A stretch of DNA of 64,000 nucleotides. Origin: Kingdonia uniflora (Eukaryota; Streptophyta; Magnoliopsida; Ranunculales; Circaeasteraceae). The translations under genes were made by a program, and so were the position numbers. The notes beneath the pieces are model-generated. The model saw nothing but the letters and a program-made list of their open reading frames with translations, made no database searches and was not told where the DNA came from. Location: positions 868,001 through 932,000 of the forward strand of contig JACGCM010000178.1 in assembly GCA_014058105.1 (NCBI GenBank), read 5' to 3'. This document shows positions 12,403-24,469 of the stretch, one piece after another (position 1 is the first letter of the stretch; each line of letters opens with the position of its first letter).

Positions 12403-12528
12403 TTTTCTTAAGTTGTTCTTGTTGTCTTAGCTAATTGTTATCCATCTGGATCCTTGTACAGTCGCAAGAGAAAGCTAAAGCACAAAAAATACCATCTAAG
12501 CTTATTCGGGAAGCTATGGGGTGAATGA
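12370..12528 (+). other. Alternative last exon of the demethylase gene
   Basis: A donor GAAGG|GTCAGT at 12369|12370 and an acceptor TTGTACAG at 12461 would remove the stop at 12400-12402 and add about 20 codons (beginning RKRKLKHKK) ending at TGA 12526-12528. The added residues continue the basic tail. Both ends are plausible, and I cannot choose without transcripts. Confidence 0.35.
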
Positions 12529-12611
12529 CGACGGAATGATGGTTTGGTAAAATACCATCTAAGCTTATTCGGGAAGCTATGGGGTGAATGACGACGGAAT
12601 GATGGTTTGGT
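12486..12611 (+). repeat. 63-bp tandem duplication at the 3' end of the demethylase gene
   Basis: Two copies with period 63 (12486-12548 and 12549-12611) that look identical by eye, each containing AAGCTTATTCGGGAAGC. The first copy overlaps the possible last exon. Confidence 0.9.
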
Positions 12612-12710
12612 TTTTGTGTTGAATGGGTATGGCTTTTGATGATGCATGTGCGTGGTATTGGTTCTTGTGTTGAATGAGTATGGCTTTTGATGATGCATGT
12701 GTGTGGTATC
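12609..12710 (+). repeat. 51-bp tandem duplication
   Basis: Two copies with period 51, each containing TATGGCTTTTGATGATGCAT, directly after the 63-bp pair. A few substitutions separate them. Confidence 0.88.
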
Positions 12711-12810
12711 CGATGATGTGTTAGCAAAATATTGTTCCTGTGTTAAAGTATCATTATGATTAAGGGGGGTCATCATAAATGTGGGTAAGGGCGCAGGAAG
12801 GATTTCTTAG

Positions 12811-13068
12811 GGAGGCACGACAATAAGTACTTAACCTGTTCTTCTAGTACTAGCCTGCCAAACATGGCAGAAGGATTGCATGACTCTGGGCTTATAGTTT
12901 GACGCCTACAAGCTGATTGTGGACTCATTACTGTGTTGGGGAGGCACGGCAATTTGTACTTAACCTGTTCTTCTATTACTAGCCTGCCAAACATGGTGGA
13001 AGGATTGCGCGACTCTGGGCTTATACTTTGACGCCTACAAGCTGATTGTGGACTCATAGTACTGTGTT
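12811..13068 (+). repeat. 129-bp tandem duplication
   Basis: Copies at 12811-12939 and 12940-13068, starting GGAGGCACG and ending near GATTGTGGACTCAT, with about a dozen differences. It probably lies in or just beyond the 3' UTR. Apparent minus-strand reading frames with repeated peptides here are artefacts of the duplication. Confidence 0.88.
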
Positions 13069-13403
13069 CATCAACTGACTGTGTAAAGCAAATGTAACTG
13101 TAAAATGTAGGATTAGTTATGAAAGAAAATGTGAACTCAGCATTTGGATTTCCGCTTTTCTTTCTTTCTGTAATTACCTCTTTGATTATAAGCACCTGTA
13201 AAATCTTTGTCCGAAAATATTATAATTGTTATAACTCTTTGAAACCTAATCATGAGTGGTAGGTTTAATACATTTTTGACCCTCTTCTTCATGAAACTAA
13301 GTCCAGTGGCTACGCCACACACTAACGTGCATTGATTGTTTCCAAAGGAATACAATGTGATTCTTACAGTGCATTGATTGTTTCCAAGTAACTCCTAGTA
13401 AAG
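13069..13403. other. Intergenic spacer between the demethylase gene and the LINE
   Basis: I see no gene. A short direct repeat, GTGCATTGATTGTTTCCAA, occurs near 13328 and 13370. Confidence 0.45.
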
Positions 13404-13585
13404 GAGGAAAGGCCACTACCAAACCCCTAACCAAATCTAAATGTTGAGAATAGTTGCTTGGAATGTGAGAGGGCTGGAGTAAAGGAGAGGGCTTGAGGAA
13501 AGGCCACCACCAAACCCCTAACCAAATCTAAATGCTGAGAATAGTTGCTTGGAATGTGAGAGGCAGAACAACACTGTGAAGCAAA
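13404..13585 (+). repeat. 91-bp tandem duplication over the LINE ORF2 start
   Basis: Copies at 13404-13494 and 13495-13585. Each contains CCAAACCCCTAACCAAATCT and an ATG (13441 and 13532) opening the endonuclease peptide MLRIVAWNVRG. Confidence 0.88.
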
Positions 13586-14818
13586 GTGAACCTAAGGAAA
13601 GGGAATGAAGTATCAATCATAAACAGAATATGCCCTCAGTAGTGTCGGTAATGCTAAGGGTAGAATTGCCCTTTGGGATAAGGACAGAGTGGATATAATT
13701 GTTGTAGGCACGTCTGACAAACATATTCACTTTACAGTATCCATTGATGGCAAACCTCAATTGGTATCCATGGTCTATGCTTCTAATGACAAAAAAGATA
13801 GGGATTTCTTTGGGAAGACCTTATAAGAGTTTCTAATAACTTTATTCTGCCTTGGATGGTGGTGGGGGACTTCAATCTCCTTTTTCTAACTCTTGATAAG
13901 TGTGGGGGAAAAGCTGTTACTAATGTGGTAACTCTTAAGCACAGTTACTGGTTGAACAAAACCAAGCTTGCAGAGATTAAGTACTTAGGCTATCACTACA
14001 CTTGGTGAAATAAGAGGGTTGATCACACTAGAATCATGATTAAGATGGATATATAGAGTGCTTATGAAGGAGGTTTGGGGAGACTGCTTCAAAGATGCTT
14101 GTGCTGAATTTGGGGGAACTGGTGTCTCAGACCATAGCACTATTACCATCACTATAAATAACCTTATTACTTCTAGAGGCAAGCCTTTCAAGTATTTTAA
14201 TATTTGAGCCAAAGGAAGAGGTTTTCATGAAGAAGTGAAAAAAGTCTGGGACACATTGGTGTATGACAACCCTATGTATAGACCGGTTGTTAAGCTTGTT
14301 TATACTAAGAAAGTTATGAGAGATTGGAACCATACAAAGGTGGGGGATATAACTTCTAAAACAACTTTATTCAGACCAAGTTGCAATTGGATCCTCTTAA
14401 TCTGGGGCTTAGCCAAGATGAGAATAAAGCTACAACATATTACATTGATCTTGTTACAAAAGAAGAGGAGTTTTACAGGCATAAATCAAGGGTGGAGTGG
14501 CTCAAATCTGGAGATACTAACTCAATCTTCTTCCATAAAGCGGTGAGAGCTAGATTCTCTAGAAACTCAATAAATTCTGTTAAAGATGAAGCAGGGAACA
14601 CTTTAGATGATCCAAGCCTGATTGCCATTCTGTTGTAGAGTATTTCAGGAACATCTTAGGTTCTACAATTAATGATAATATTGATCCCCACACCTTCCAG
14701 AGCTTACAATTCAGTAACAGAGTGTAGTATGAAGACCATGATATGTTGACTAAAGAAGTGACTGATGAAGAAATCAAAGAAGCTCTTATGGGCATTGATT
14801 GTGATAAGGCACTAGGGC
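13441..14818 (+). pseudogene. LINE ORF2, 5' part: endonuclease and start of reverse transcriptase
   Basis: The frame is broken by several stops and shifts, but the order of a plant L1-type ORF2 is clear. MLRIVAWNVRG opens an apurinic-type endonuclease. WMVVGDFN is its metal-binding motif at about 13855. GYHYTW follows near 13990, and SDHSTITITI near 14128. Linker and early RT follow: FYRHKSRVEWLKSGDTNSIFF at about 14473-14535, then VTDEEIKEALMGIDCDKALG ending at 14818. There the retrotransposon nest begins. The frame continues at 59998 with the PDGFNSHFF segment. No ORF1 was recognised upstream. The product would have nicked DNA and reverse transcribed, but this copy is dead. Confidence 0.85.
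14814..14818 (+). other. Target-site duplication AGGGC, left copy of X
   Basis: AGGGC precedes the TG start of the left LTR piece. An identical AGGGC follows the right LTR at 59998-60002. Collapsing the two restores the LINE codons for A-L-G-P-D-G. Confidence 0.9.
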
Positions 14819-15145
14819 TGATAAGAGGTTTTTATGGGTCCTCTTGCAATCTACTCGCTCAAAGTACGGTTATCGAATTGTAGAACAAATAAGTGGGTTT
14901 GAATCCAAAGGGAGGTTTGGGAAAGCAAATACTTTCTAGGCCGAATAAGGTTTTATAAGAGATTGATTGAAAAGAAAGAAATAAAACAAACAATTAACAA
15001 GAAAATATCCAACCAAAGTAATATAGTAATCATGTAGTTTTAATAGGCAGATTATTCATATCAAAAATCATTGGTAAAACATTTTCGATGTAAACGACAA
15101 CCCTAGAACCATGGTTAGGCATCTAAGATTTGGTCATAATATGTT
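14819..15145 (-). repeat. 3' LTR of X, outer fragment (327 bp)
   Basis: Matches the + strand left end of the LTR at 58795 up to GGTCATAATATGTT, where a second LTR start (TGATAAGATG) interrupts it at 15146. The missing part appears to be the right portion of the composite LTR at 33855-35088. Confidence 0.8.
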
Positions 15146-16364
15146 TGATAAGATGTTTTTAGGATCCTCTCGTAAAATACCCGATCAAAGTGCGGTTATC
15201 GAATTGTAGCACTGATGAGTGGGATCGAATCCACAGGGAGGTTTGGGACAACAAATACTTTTTTGGCCGAATAAGGTTTTATAAGAGATAAATCTAAAAT
15301 AAATAAATAACAAAAATAAGCTACGACTAGAATTTGGCCCAACCAAAGCAATATAGGTATTATGTAGTTTTACTAGGCGGATTATTCATATCAAAAATCC
15401 TTGGCAATGCATTTTTTATGTAAACAACAACCCTAGATTCATGGTTAGGCATCTAGGATTTGGTCATAATATGTTTGCTTAAATTCGATATGTAAAAGAA
15501 ATTCTTTCAACTATGGTTAAGCTTGGTTGAATATCTTCAAACGAGCCCTCTTCGTTTTTGCCCTAAAATCTGGTTTAATAGTCATAACACCAAATTTTGG
15601 CTAAATAGTATAAATTTACTTAATAGCTATGGTTAAGCCTAGAAGTCGATTATAGCTATTTTAGAAGATTGTAAAAAAGAACTAATCCTAAAACTATAAT
15701 ATAATTATTGCTACTTGGGTAAGGACTTCCTTCTAGTCATAGCTAGAAGGGATTACCCTTCTATCATTCTCAAGATCATTGCATGAACTAGCTAACTATT
15801 TACAAAAGAAAATAAAATAGAGAAGAGACAATTAAATAAAACTAAGATTTTATTTATTTTAAACTTGCACCAATATGAGATGCCCAATTACAATGGGAGG
15901 AGGGTTCCTTTTATAGAAGAATGAACCCAAATTTAGAAACTATACATTAAATTCTAAAAAATATTTTTACAATAATATCATTTAATATTACAACCAATCA
16001 CCTAAGATTTTTGCATATAATTCCCTTAAGTGATGCAGATATCTTTCTTCATGGAAACTCTTGCATATATCTTCAATATAAAATATCTTCAAAGATCTTG
16101 GATGTAATATATTCTTTGATCTTATTCTCCAAGAATATTTGTGCATATATTTCTTCAATCTTGAGACCAAATATATTGTGTCTTTGACTTTTTGTGCTAT
16201 GAACTTCTGGACACCTATTACTTGACTTTAAAAGCTTGGTTTCAAATATTCATCTTTAATAGCAACAATCAAACAAACACGCATAAGTACCGAAAATTAA
16301 ATATAATAGAAAATTAAAATACATGTTCGGGTATATTAAAAATATTATAATTACGCGCTCATCA
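15146..16364 (-). repeat. 3' LTR of Y (1219 bp)
   Basis: TGATAAGATG to GCTCATCA on the + strand. The adjacent AATACCCCCAAACTT (16365-16379) is the reverse complement of the polypurine tract AAGTTTGGGGGTATT, which fixes the minus orientation. Confidence 0.82.
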
Positions 16365-18747
16365 AATACCCCCAAACTTTTTTTTTCCTTGTCCCGAGTA
16401 AAATAAAATAATAGCCACTTTCGCAGGTAGCGCGATTGTATTTACCATATGCAGCAAGCCGTTAAACCTCCAGGTTTAGCCTGCTGGACAAGTGTTGTCT
16501 CGTAAGAGTTTGCAGTAATTATACCTACAAAAGTTAATAATGACATTTTAAACAATTCTAGAATACACATGACTCATTTCTTGTGAACTTATCATTACTT
16601 AGTTCTGACAAAAATATATTGATGGGAAATCCTTAAACCTGCTATTCACCCAAGTATGCCAAAGAATATTTTAAGCTTATCCGAAACTAAAGGTACTACC
16701 TCAAGATTTGAAAGAGATTCAAGTATTTTGCTTTAGCTATATTTGAGTGTACATTAAAAAAAGTTTTATCGCCTAATACGTTGTCAAGAATAATTTACTT
16801 AGTTTTTGGTAGTCTAGCTCTTACTGGAATAAATTCAACGGTCAGTTCGACAAGTGCCTTAGTTAATTCGTCTTCCTAGATTTTTTTTTCTTGCAAGTCT
16901 TTTCTTTTGAGTTCATTGTTTCTTTGTGAAGCCTCCCTAACAAGGAGTTTTTGGTCGACAAGCCCCGCTAGTTGGCTAAGGTTGCCGGGGTGTGCTGCCC
17001 CATCATGACATAGACTCAGGATTCTCACAAGTAACATAGTTTATGGTCAAACTCAAGTTTAGCGATAATTTTTCTGCTTTCAGTTCTTAATCATGCGAGT
17101 AACCTTGCAGCGTGAAAGTTTTTAGAGTACATTTGGCTTATTATTTTTACTAAGGAATGAACTTATTCTTAAGCCGTTGTCCCCCTTATAATAAACTATT
17201 CCTAGCATAAATACTAAATTCCTCTTATACTAACCAAAAATTTATTGCAGGTATTAATTGCAAAACTATAGTGAAGTGTACATTTTTAAAATATGCCAAG
17301 CTAACTTGAATTAGTCGCTAATAAAAAGATAATATATCTAGCTTAAGATAGTCTAAAATATTATAGTGTATACTTGGTACAATTTCAAATTTTATTCTTT
17401 TCCATAATATTTATGTCAAAGTAAAATCAGTTTAAGTATTTGGAAATTCGTCAAAAATATATCATAAATTGTCAAAGTGCCATTATTTTACTTTTCTTCA
17501 AAAAAACATTTAAACAAATGGTTTCCTGCCCTCAAACTTAAATGAAACATTTCCCTCAAAGTTTGAGAGCATAAAAAAAATGAGGATAAAAACTGGAATT
17601 TCTCAACTGAATGTGTTATGGGTTGCCTCCCAAGAAGTGCTAAGTTTACCATCTTTAGCCAGACGAATGTACCCTTAAACTTCAAATTTTCAATATGACT
17701 GGAAGAGTACGAAGTTCAAAATGTGATGTACCATCCTGTTTACAAATTCTCTTCAAAAACAAGATAACACATGAATGGTGATCCTCAATATTAGCCCTTA
17801 ATTCGGCAAATATATTATGTAAAAACCATAGATAATTCAAAACTAATTTTCTATGAAAAAGATTTTTTCTAAATACTATGCCTACAATTTGATGATTCCA
17901 AGTTGAAAATTTTAGACAAATTAAGAAAAAATATTTTCTTCAAGCTAAAGCAAACACATACCCAGGGAACATATTTTTCTTTAGAATTTTCAATACAATC
18001 ATATGATTATTACGTGTTGCAGTAAATAATAAGATTTGTATATAAGTATTTATCCCTAAAATGTAGTACTAGTTTCAAAACTGGATTTTTCGGGAAAGAT
18101 ATTTTCTTTGAAAATTTTCAAAAGCCCCACATTATCGTTGATATTCAAAAAAATGTGATAGGTGGTTCTGACAAAGCAAGTCCGTGAGGCATCCCCAAAA
18201 TTATAATTTTTCAACAAGATGTTTTCTTTTAGTAGAAGAAAAACTATATAACATATTTGTGGATATGGGGATCGGGAAACAATTGACTCCAACAAACATT
18301 TAATTTGTGTGTGCCTAAAATCGCAACATATCTTAAGGGACTCCTCCAAACCATTGACGGGGATATTCATTGGCTTAGGGATACGCCCAAGTTGAAACAC
18401 GCTTTTAGATGCTAATGATTGTACCATTTCACGAATCTTATGATCATTCGAGTCCTAAAAATAATTTAAACATTCATCAACAGAAATACAACAAGAGTTA
18501 TCTCCGTACAAGTCCTTAAATTTGTTTATGGTCATAGTACCCCCATTAGGCTCATGCGATGGAGGTATGGATTCAAGAAAGGGAGATGAAGAAGGTAATA
18601 CTGGATGATGAAAACTTTAACTTAGAGAATTTTCCTATGTCATAAGAAGCTATAATCAACTTCTAGGCTTGACCATAGCTATAATCGTTTATGGTCATGG
18701 TACTCCATTTTTATATACTCTCTGGAAATTTGGCCAATAGAGGATTT
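16365..18747 (-). pseudogene. Y internal remnant with the conserved orphan ORF (third copy)
   Basis: From 16365 to about 18055 the sequence is the reverse complement of the 3' internal regions of Z and W and shows no coding potential. At 18427-18056 a 123-aa frame (minus) begins MVQSLASKSVFQLGRIPKP and includes FRHTQIKCLLESIVSRSP and CFVRTTYHIFLNINDN. With frame breaks the similarity extends upstream to EPNGGTMTINK and DNSCCISVDECLN near 18560-18480. It is the same protein as at 22191-22740 and 30690-31180. I recognise no function. It is fragmentary here because Z inserted or a deletion removed the rest. Confidence 0.6.
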
Positions 18748-19863
18748 TGATAGACACACAATATTTACGTGTACAACTCCTAAATTTAAATCAACCTAGT
18801 CATTTATTAAATAAATGTAATACTAATAGTATTTTTGTTTGTATTTACAGAAATAGGTCACATGATAAACAAGTCGTATATTTTTCAGATTTTTAATGAA
18901 GAACATGGGTGGTATACTCCAGCAATAATTTTTATTTGAAATTGTCAACCAAAGGCCCATGCATGGATGCCCATTGAATAGAATTAGATATAGATAGTAT
19001 TCTCATGAGTCGTAATATATATGCATGATTTTAGGCATTGCTTAAGGGATTTTATAATAATGGTAATATTTTGTAACCTCTTCCTATACTCTATAAATAG
19101 GAGGTGAATCCCACCCATGAGGGAGCATCTTGGAGGGTGTAAATTAAAGTTCATAACAATAAAGCTTATTATTTCTCTTGTTCTTGCCTTTTAATTTTAT
19201 CGTAGTAATAGTAGTATGGCAATGATCAAAGGGATGAGTAGTTAATCTTCTTAGCCAAGGCTAGATGAAGCTCCACCCAATGTAGCCTTAGTGTAGATTG
19301 TGTAGCTTAGTTAGAGTAATTATCTTCTCTTTATCCCAAAATTTTGCATATTTGTATTCCTTCATCCTATGCTTGACCATAGCTAGGATTAGGAGGAATA
19401 ATGAATCTATATAACCATCTTGTTAGACCATAACAAGATAGGTTAGGAACATGGAGAAGAGAACATAATCCATACTTAACAACCGGACCATGGTTGATTA
19501 AGTTGGTTTATGAGTAGTTCCCAATTACTAAATCTCTTGTATTTTTTGGTGTATTGCATATGCCTGACCAAGGATATGCGATACGGGAACTCGCAATTTA
19601 CTTTAATTATTTATGTTATCCAAGGGTTTTAATGGGTGAAGTAGAATTGATGCCTTGGTTTCTACTCTAATTTATCTTGTAATTTGTTTCGTTTTTCTTT
19701 TTATTTTAAAACCTATACAAACTCGTTGTAATTGGATAAAACTAGTAGCTCGAAGTATAATTTGCACCACAAGTCTCTTGGGATACGACCCTGCTTACCC
19801 TTGTACTTAACAGTACACCGTACACTTGCAGATCTTTTAAGACGTTAGTTTATAATCGATTAA
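18748..19863 (+). repeat. 5' LTR of Z
   Basis: Starts TGATAGACACACAATATT and ends at ATCGATTAA, aligned with 24470-25584. A probable core promoter is CTCTATAAATAGGAGG near 19090-19105. Confidence 0.8.
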
Positions 19864-19868
19864 GTTTT

Positions 19869-19886
19869 TGGTGCCGTTGTCGGGGA
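19869..19886 (+). other. Primer binding site of Z
   Basis: TGGTGCCGTTGTCGGGGA, six bases after the LTR end. It is the complement of the 3' end of plant tRNA-Asp with two mismatches from the usual TGGCGCCGTTGCCGGGGA used by Athila-type elements. Confidence 0.75.
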
Positions 19887-20479
19887 CTTGCAATGTTACG
19901 TTTTATTTTTGAGTTGTTTTATTTTAAGCCAATTTATTTTTCTTGTTTTTTTTTTTTTTTGGATCCGAAAATAAAGTGATTGAGTGATTAGCTCAAACTC
20001 TCTTGGCGCTACAGTAGCTATGAAGTCTGTCCCTGAATGTTTCACCATTTTTGATCATCAATGATTCACAGTTGGGAAATGCGTTTGCTACAAAAGTTTT
20101 AGATAATTTAATACCCTTTCCGAATTGCTATAGATCATATTTTCTGTTATGTCGTTTGTGAGTTACAGCCTATTGAAAAAATAGAAAAAAATAGTCTCTG
20201 TAAAGAACGCCGTGTTCATTAATCACTTGTTTTGAGCGGCAGTGAAGCTAAATTCTAGAAAACTTCATTCTTAAATGTCTTTCCTTTCTGAATTATCTTT
20301 CCAAATTGATATTATTTAATGTTCTCCCTCAACCGAGCTGAAAGATATACGTATTTGAAAATCAGGACATCATAGACTACAATAAACTTGGAAATTGAAT
20401 TAATATTTTTGTTGCAAGTTCACTAATCATTTTTCTCATGTTTTGTAGGATAGTCACAAAGTTAGAAATGAGACGGACA

Positions 20480-21190
20480 ATACGCAAAGCTAAAAGCATC
20501 ATCAAATCCATCCTTCTTGTGCCCCCTAAGTGAAGGGGCGGCCACAGCTACACCGGGAAACACTTTCTGAAGGTTGGTACTTCTTAAAACTTAACATCTA
20601 GAAGGGGTGCATATCCGCTCTGCCCCGGCACTAGGACATATAAAGTCGTGTGGACTGTACAAAATATACGTTGCTCTAATAAAAAATTTGCGGTGGTTGG
20701 ATTAACCTATTATTGTGTTTAATATTCTTTTTCATTCTAACATTAGTAAAGGTAAAAACTATTAGAGACTTGCGGGATTTCATCACCCAAAAAGCTTTCC
20801 AACAAGTAGGACTCCCCATTAGGGATACGAAGAAATTCGTATCACATGAAAATTGAACGTCCCGGACCTCAACATAACTGTTAATAAAAAAGAGTAGTAA
20901 GATTCTCGCGGGATTTCATCACCCAACGGAGAGGTGTACCGAACCGGGATACAAACACGGGTTCGCAGGATACGGCCCCAGCCTAGCATCGCGAAATACT
21001 GGTTGTAGGTTTGCGATGTTACCGTTCCGAGTGCTGACGTACGATAAGGCGACTCGCTCGGGCGTGAGGACTGAGCATCTACTTTAAGCTGGTACTAGCA
21101 TAGTGATGCAGGGGAGTATGGGAACCAAAGCCTTTTGCCATCGTACCCATTTTGAACATGGAAGAATATAGGGGAGGCCTAATTATTACT
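20480..21190 (+). other. Conserved leader of Z shared with X and W
   Basis: Non-coding, about 700 bp. Matches W at 29030-29720 and, inverted, X at 57545-58265. Landmarks are GTGCCCCCTAAGTGAAG, GGGATTTCATCACCCAA, GGATACGAAGAAATTC and CGGGCGTGAGGACTGA. Retained in elements with and without pol, so it may hold cis signals for packaging or dimerisation (inference). Confidence 0.65.
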
Positions 21191-21265
21191 TCTAAAAAAT
21201 GTTGATATTCTAGAGTTTAAGTTTGATTGGTTATTTATTACGTTGGGTGTTGCTTTTATTTTAAA

Positions 21266-22951
21266 ATGTCATACATGCAAGAACAGTGGAATCCTTACAG
21301 CTCACAATTCAACATACCGCAACAACCTTAAAATCATTTTCAATCATGGGATCATCAAAATTCTCAATACGTAGAACCTTTCCAATCTTATTCATATATG
21401 CAGGCCCATCAGTCCATCCATTCATCCAATCAGTTTCCACCCGATCCACTCAAACCTTCTTTAAACGATACCCTTGCTCTCTTCATGCAATAATCATACA
21501 TTGGTGAGTCAAACTTCTACGACCCAATCTATCTCTAGATTAAAGACTCATATAACTCAGTTGTCAACTACGTAGAGTAAAATAGAGCATGAAAAAATTC
21601 TAAGCAATGAAGAAAAACAATCCGAAGTTAAATCCCTTTGTGATTTAGAAATGGATGAATTCAAGCGTAATCAATGAATGTTTTCTCCGTGGGGTGAATG
21701 GATACCATATTGTGAGACAGATTTAGAAGATGAATATTTCAAGGTCGAGGATCCTATGTCACAAGAAGATTTTGAAGAAGCCCTCCAAATTCAACCATTG
21801 ATGTCACCATCCATCATTTCATTTGTTAACCCAATAAATTATTTTGAGGAAACTATGACCGAGACTGAAAAATTTTCCCTCTCCTCTAATGATTTTTCTT
21901 ACGATGATGATGACGAGATAAAATATGAATATATGGAATTACCATCTCATTATATGATAATTTACGAGGAATTTTTAGATGATGATATTTGTACCAAAGT
22001 CTATAAATTAGAAATTGTCAAACCTGTTGCAGATGTTATCAACTTGTCATTTCCTTCTCAGTCTCCTTATGAGTCACCTCAGTAATGCCTTGAGTCGCGT
22101 TCACCTGACACAAATTACAATGTTGAAAACCTGTGGGTAGACGACCCTTCTTTACAGGATATAGCACTATTATTAGGGGCTGATTCTGTTTTGGTTACTC
22201 ATTCACCAACCACGCCTATACCTATGTCTACATCTCCATTTCACGAGCCTAATGGTGGTACCATCACCATAAATAATTTTGAGGACTTGTACAGAGATAA
22301 TTCTTGTTGTATTTCTGTTAATGAATGCTTAAATTATTTTGAGGACTCGAATGATCCTGAGATTCGTGAAATGGTACAATCATTAGCATCTGAAAATATG
22401 TTTTAACTTGACCATGTCCCTAAGCCAATGAATATCTACGTCAATGGTAAGGATGAGTCCCTTGAGATAAGTTGTGATTTTAGGCACATAAATTTTAAAT
22501 GTTTGTTAGAGTCAATTGTTCCTCGATCCCCACATCTTCAAATATGTTATGTAGTTTTTCTTCTACTAAAAGAAAACATCTTTTTGAAAAATTATAATTT
22601 TGGGAATACCTTGCGGACTTGCTTTGTCAGGACCACCTATCACATTTTTTGGAATATTAACGATAACATGGGGGTTTGAAAATTTTCAAAGAAAATATCT
22701 TTCCAGGAAAATCTAGTTTTGAATCTAGTACATTTTCGGGGATGAATACTTGTATACCAATCTTCTTATTTACTGCAACATGTAGTAATCATATGATTCT
22801 ATTGAAAATTCTAAAGGAAAATATGTTCCATGGGTATGTATTTACTTTATCTTGGAGAAAATGGTTTTTCTTGATTTGTCTAAGGTTTTCAACTTGGAAT
22901 CATCAAATAATAGGCAAAGTTTTTAGAAAAATCTTTTCCATAGAGAATTAG
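21266..22951 (+). pseudogene. Z ORF: Gag-tail-like start fused to an orphan domain
   Basis: The ATG at 21266 opens MSYMQEQWNPYSSQFNIP. The part around PPDPLKPSLNDTLALFMQ matches the later part of X's Gag (KPSLEDILALFMQKLMES). After that the sequence departs from Gag: FSPWGEWIPYCETDLEDEY at 21681-21737, an acidic stretch to 22085, then EPNGGTITINNFEDLYRDNS and CISVNECLNYFEDSNDPEIR at 22244-22365. VNGKDESLEISCDFRHINF is at 22440-22496, and CFVRTTYHIFWNINDN near 22620. Stops at 22086 and 22404, and a shift near 22676, break the frame. No zinc knuckle, protease or RT is seen. I do not recognise the domain. It is acidic and Ser/Asp-rich in the middle. Confidence 0.6.
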
Positions 22952-24469
22952 TTTTAAACTTTCTCTGGTTTTTACAGAATATATCTACCCAATTAAGGGC
23001 TAATATTAAGGATCACCAGTCTTGTGTTATCTGGCTTTTGAAAGAGAATTTACAACCAGGATAGTACATCACCATTTCAATTTCGTACCATTCCAGTCAT
23101 ATTGAAATTTTTTAAGTTTGGGGGTACATTCGTCTGGCTGAAGGCAGCGAACTTAACGCTTCTTAGGAGGTAACCCATGACACATTCAGGTGAGAAATTC
23201 CAGTTTTTATTCCTCCATTTTTTTTATGCTCTCAAACATTGAGAGAAATGTTTCATTTAAGTTTGGGGGTAGGAAAACATTTCTTTAAATGTTTTATGAA
23301 GAAAAATATAAAATAATGACACTTTGAAAATTTATGATATATTTTTTACAAATTTCTAAACACTTAAACTGATTTAACCTTGACATAAATATTATGGAGA
23401 AACCTAAATTTTTAAATTGTACTAACTATACACTAGAATATTTTGGAATATCTTAACATAGATTCACTATCTTTTTATTAACGACTAATTTAAGTTAACT
23501 TGGCATATTTTGAAAACGTGCACTTCAGTGTAGTTTTGCAATTAATACCTTCAATAGATTTTTGCTCAGTATAAAGAAAATTTTGTATTTATGTTAGGAA
23601 TAGTTTACTACAAGAGAGACAAATGCCTAAGATTAAGTTCATTCCTAAGAATAAATAATAAGCCAAATATGTTCTAAAAACTTTCACGCTGCAAGGTTAC
23701 TCGCATGATTTAGAGCTGAAAGAGGAAAAAATATCACCAATCTCGAGTTTGACCATGAACTATGTGAAAGGAGCACAAGAAAATGTTACTTGTGAGAATC
23801 CTGAGTCTCAGTCATGATGGAGTACCACACCCTGACAACCTTAGCTAAATGGCAGGGATTATCGACCGAAAACTCCTTGTAACGGAAGATTCACTAAGAA
23901 ACAATGTACTCAATAAGAAAAGGCTTGTAAAAGAAAAAAAAAGTAAAATTCTAGGAAGACGAATTGACTAAGGCACTTGTCGAATTGACCGTTGAATTTA
24001 TTCCAGTGAGAACTAGACTACCAAAAAACTGAGTAAATTATTCTAGACAACGTATTTGGCGATAAAACTATTTTTATTGTACACTCAAATATAGCTAAAG
24101 AAAAATACTTGAATATATTTTTAATCTTGAGGAGTACCTCTAGTTTCGGATAAGCTTAAAATATTTTTTGGTATACTTAGAAAAATAACAAGTTTAAGGA
24201 TTTTTTTCATTGGTATATTTTTTGTCACAGCTAAGTAAGGATAAGTTCACAGGAAATTAGTCATATGTATTCTAGAATTGCTTAAAATGTTATTATTGAC
24301 TTTTGTGGGTATAGTCACTACAAACCCTCACGAGACAACATTCGTCTACAAGGCTAAACCTGGGGGTTTAACGGCTTGTTGCATACGCTAAATGCAACTG
24401 CGTGACATGTGAAAATGGTTTTTATTTACTTTTGCTCGAGGACTAGCAAAATATAAGTTCGAGGGTATT
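22952..24469 (+). other. 3' internal non-coding region of Z
   Basis: Shared with W (31248-32906), with Y (inverted, 16365-18055) and with the post-integrase region of X (inverted, 51146-51860). Contains two AAGTTTGGGGGTA purine blocks (about 23114 and 23260) and ends in a weak PPT, TTCGAGGGTATT, before the 3' LTR. Confidence 0.6.

Noticed and set aside
12431..13195. Minus-strand reading frames with repeated peptides (HPIASRISLDG, MSPQSACRRQ)
   Set aside because: They are translations of the 63-, 51- and 129-bp duplications opposite the demethylase 3' end. No family resemblance.
14819..16364. Interpreting the doubled LTR start as a simple 327-bp tandem duplication
   Set aside because: The first piece matches the LTR at 58795 better, while the second matches the LTR at 33855, so they belong to different elements.
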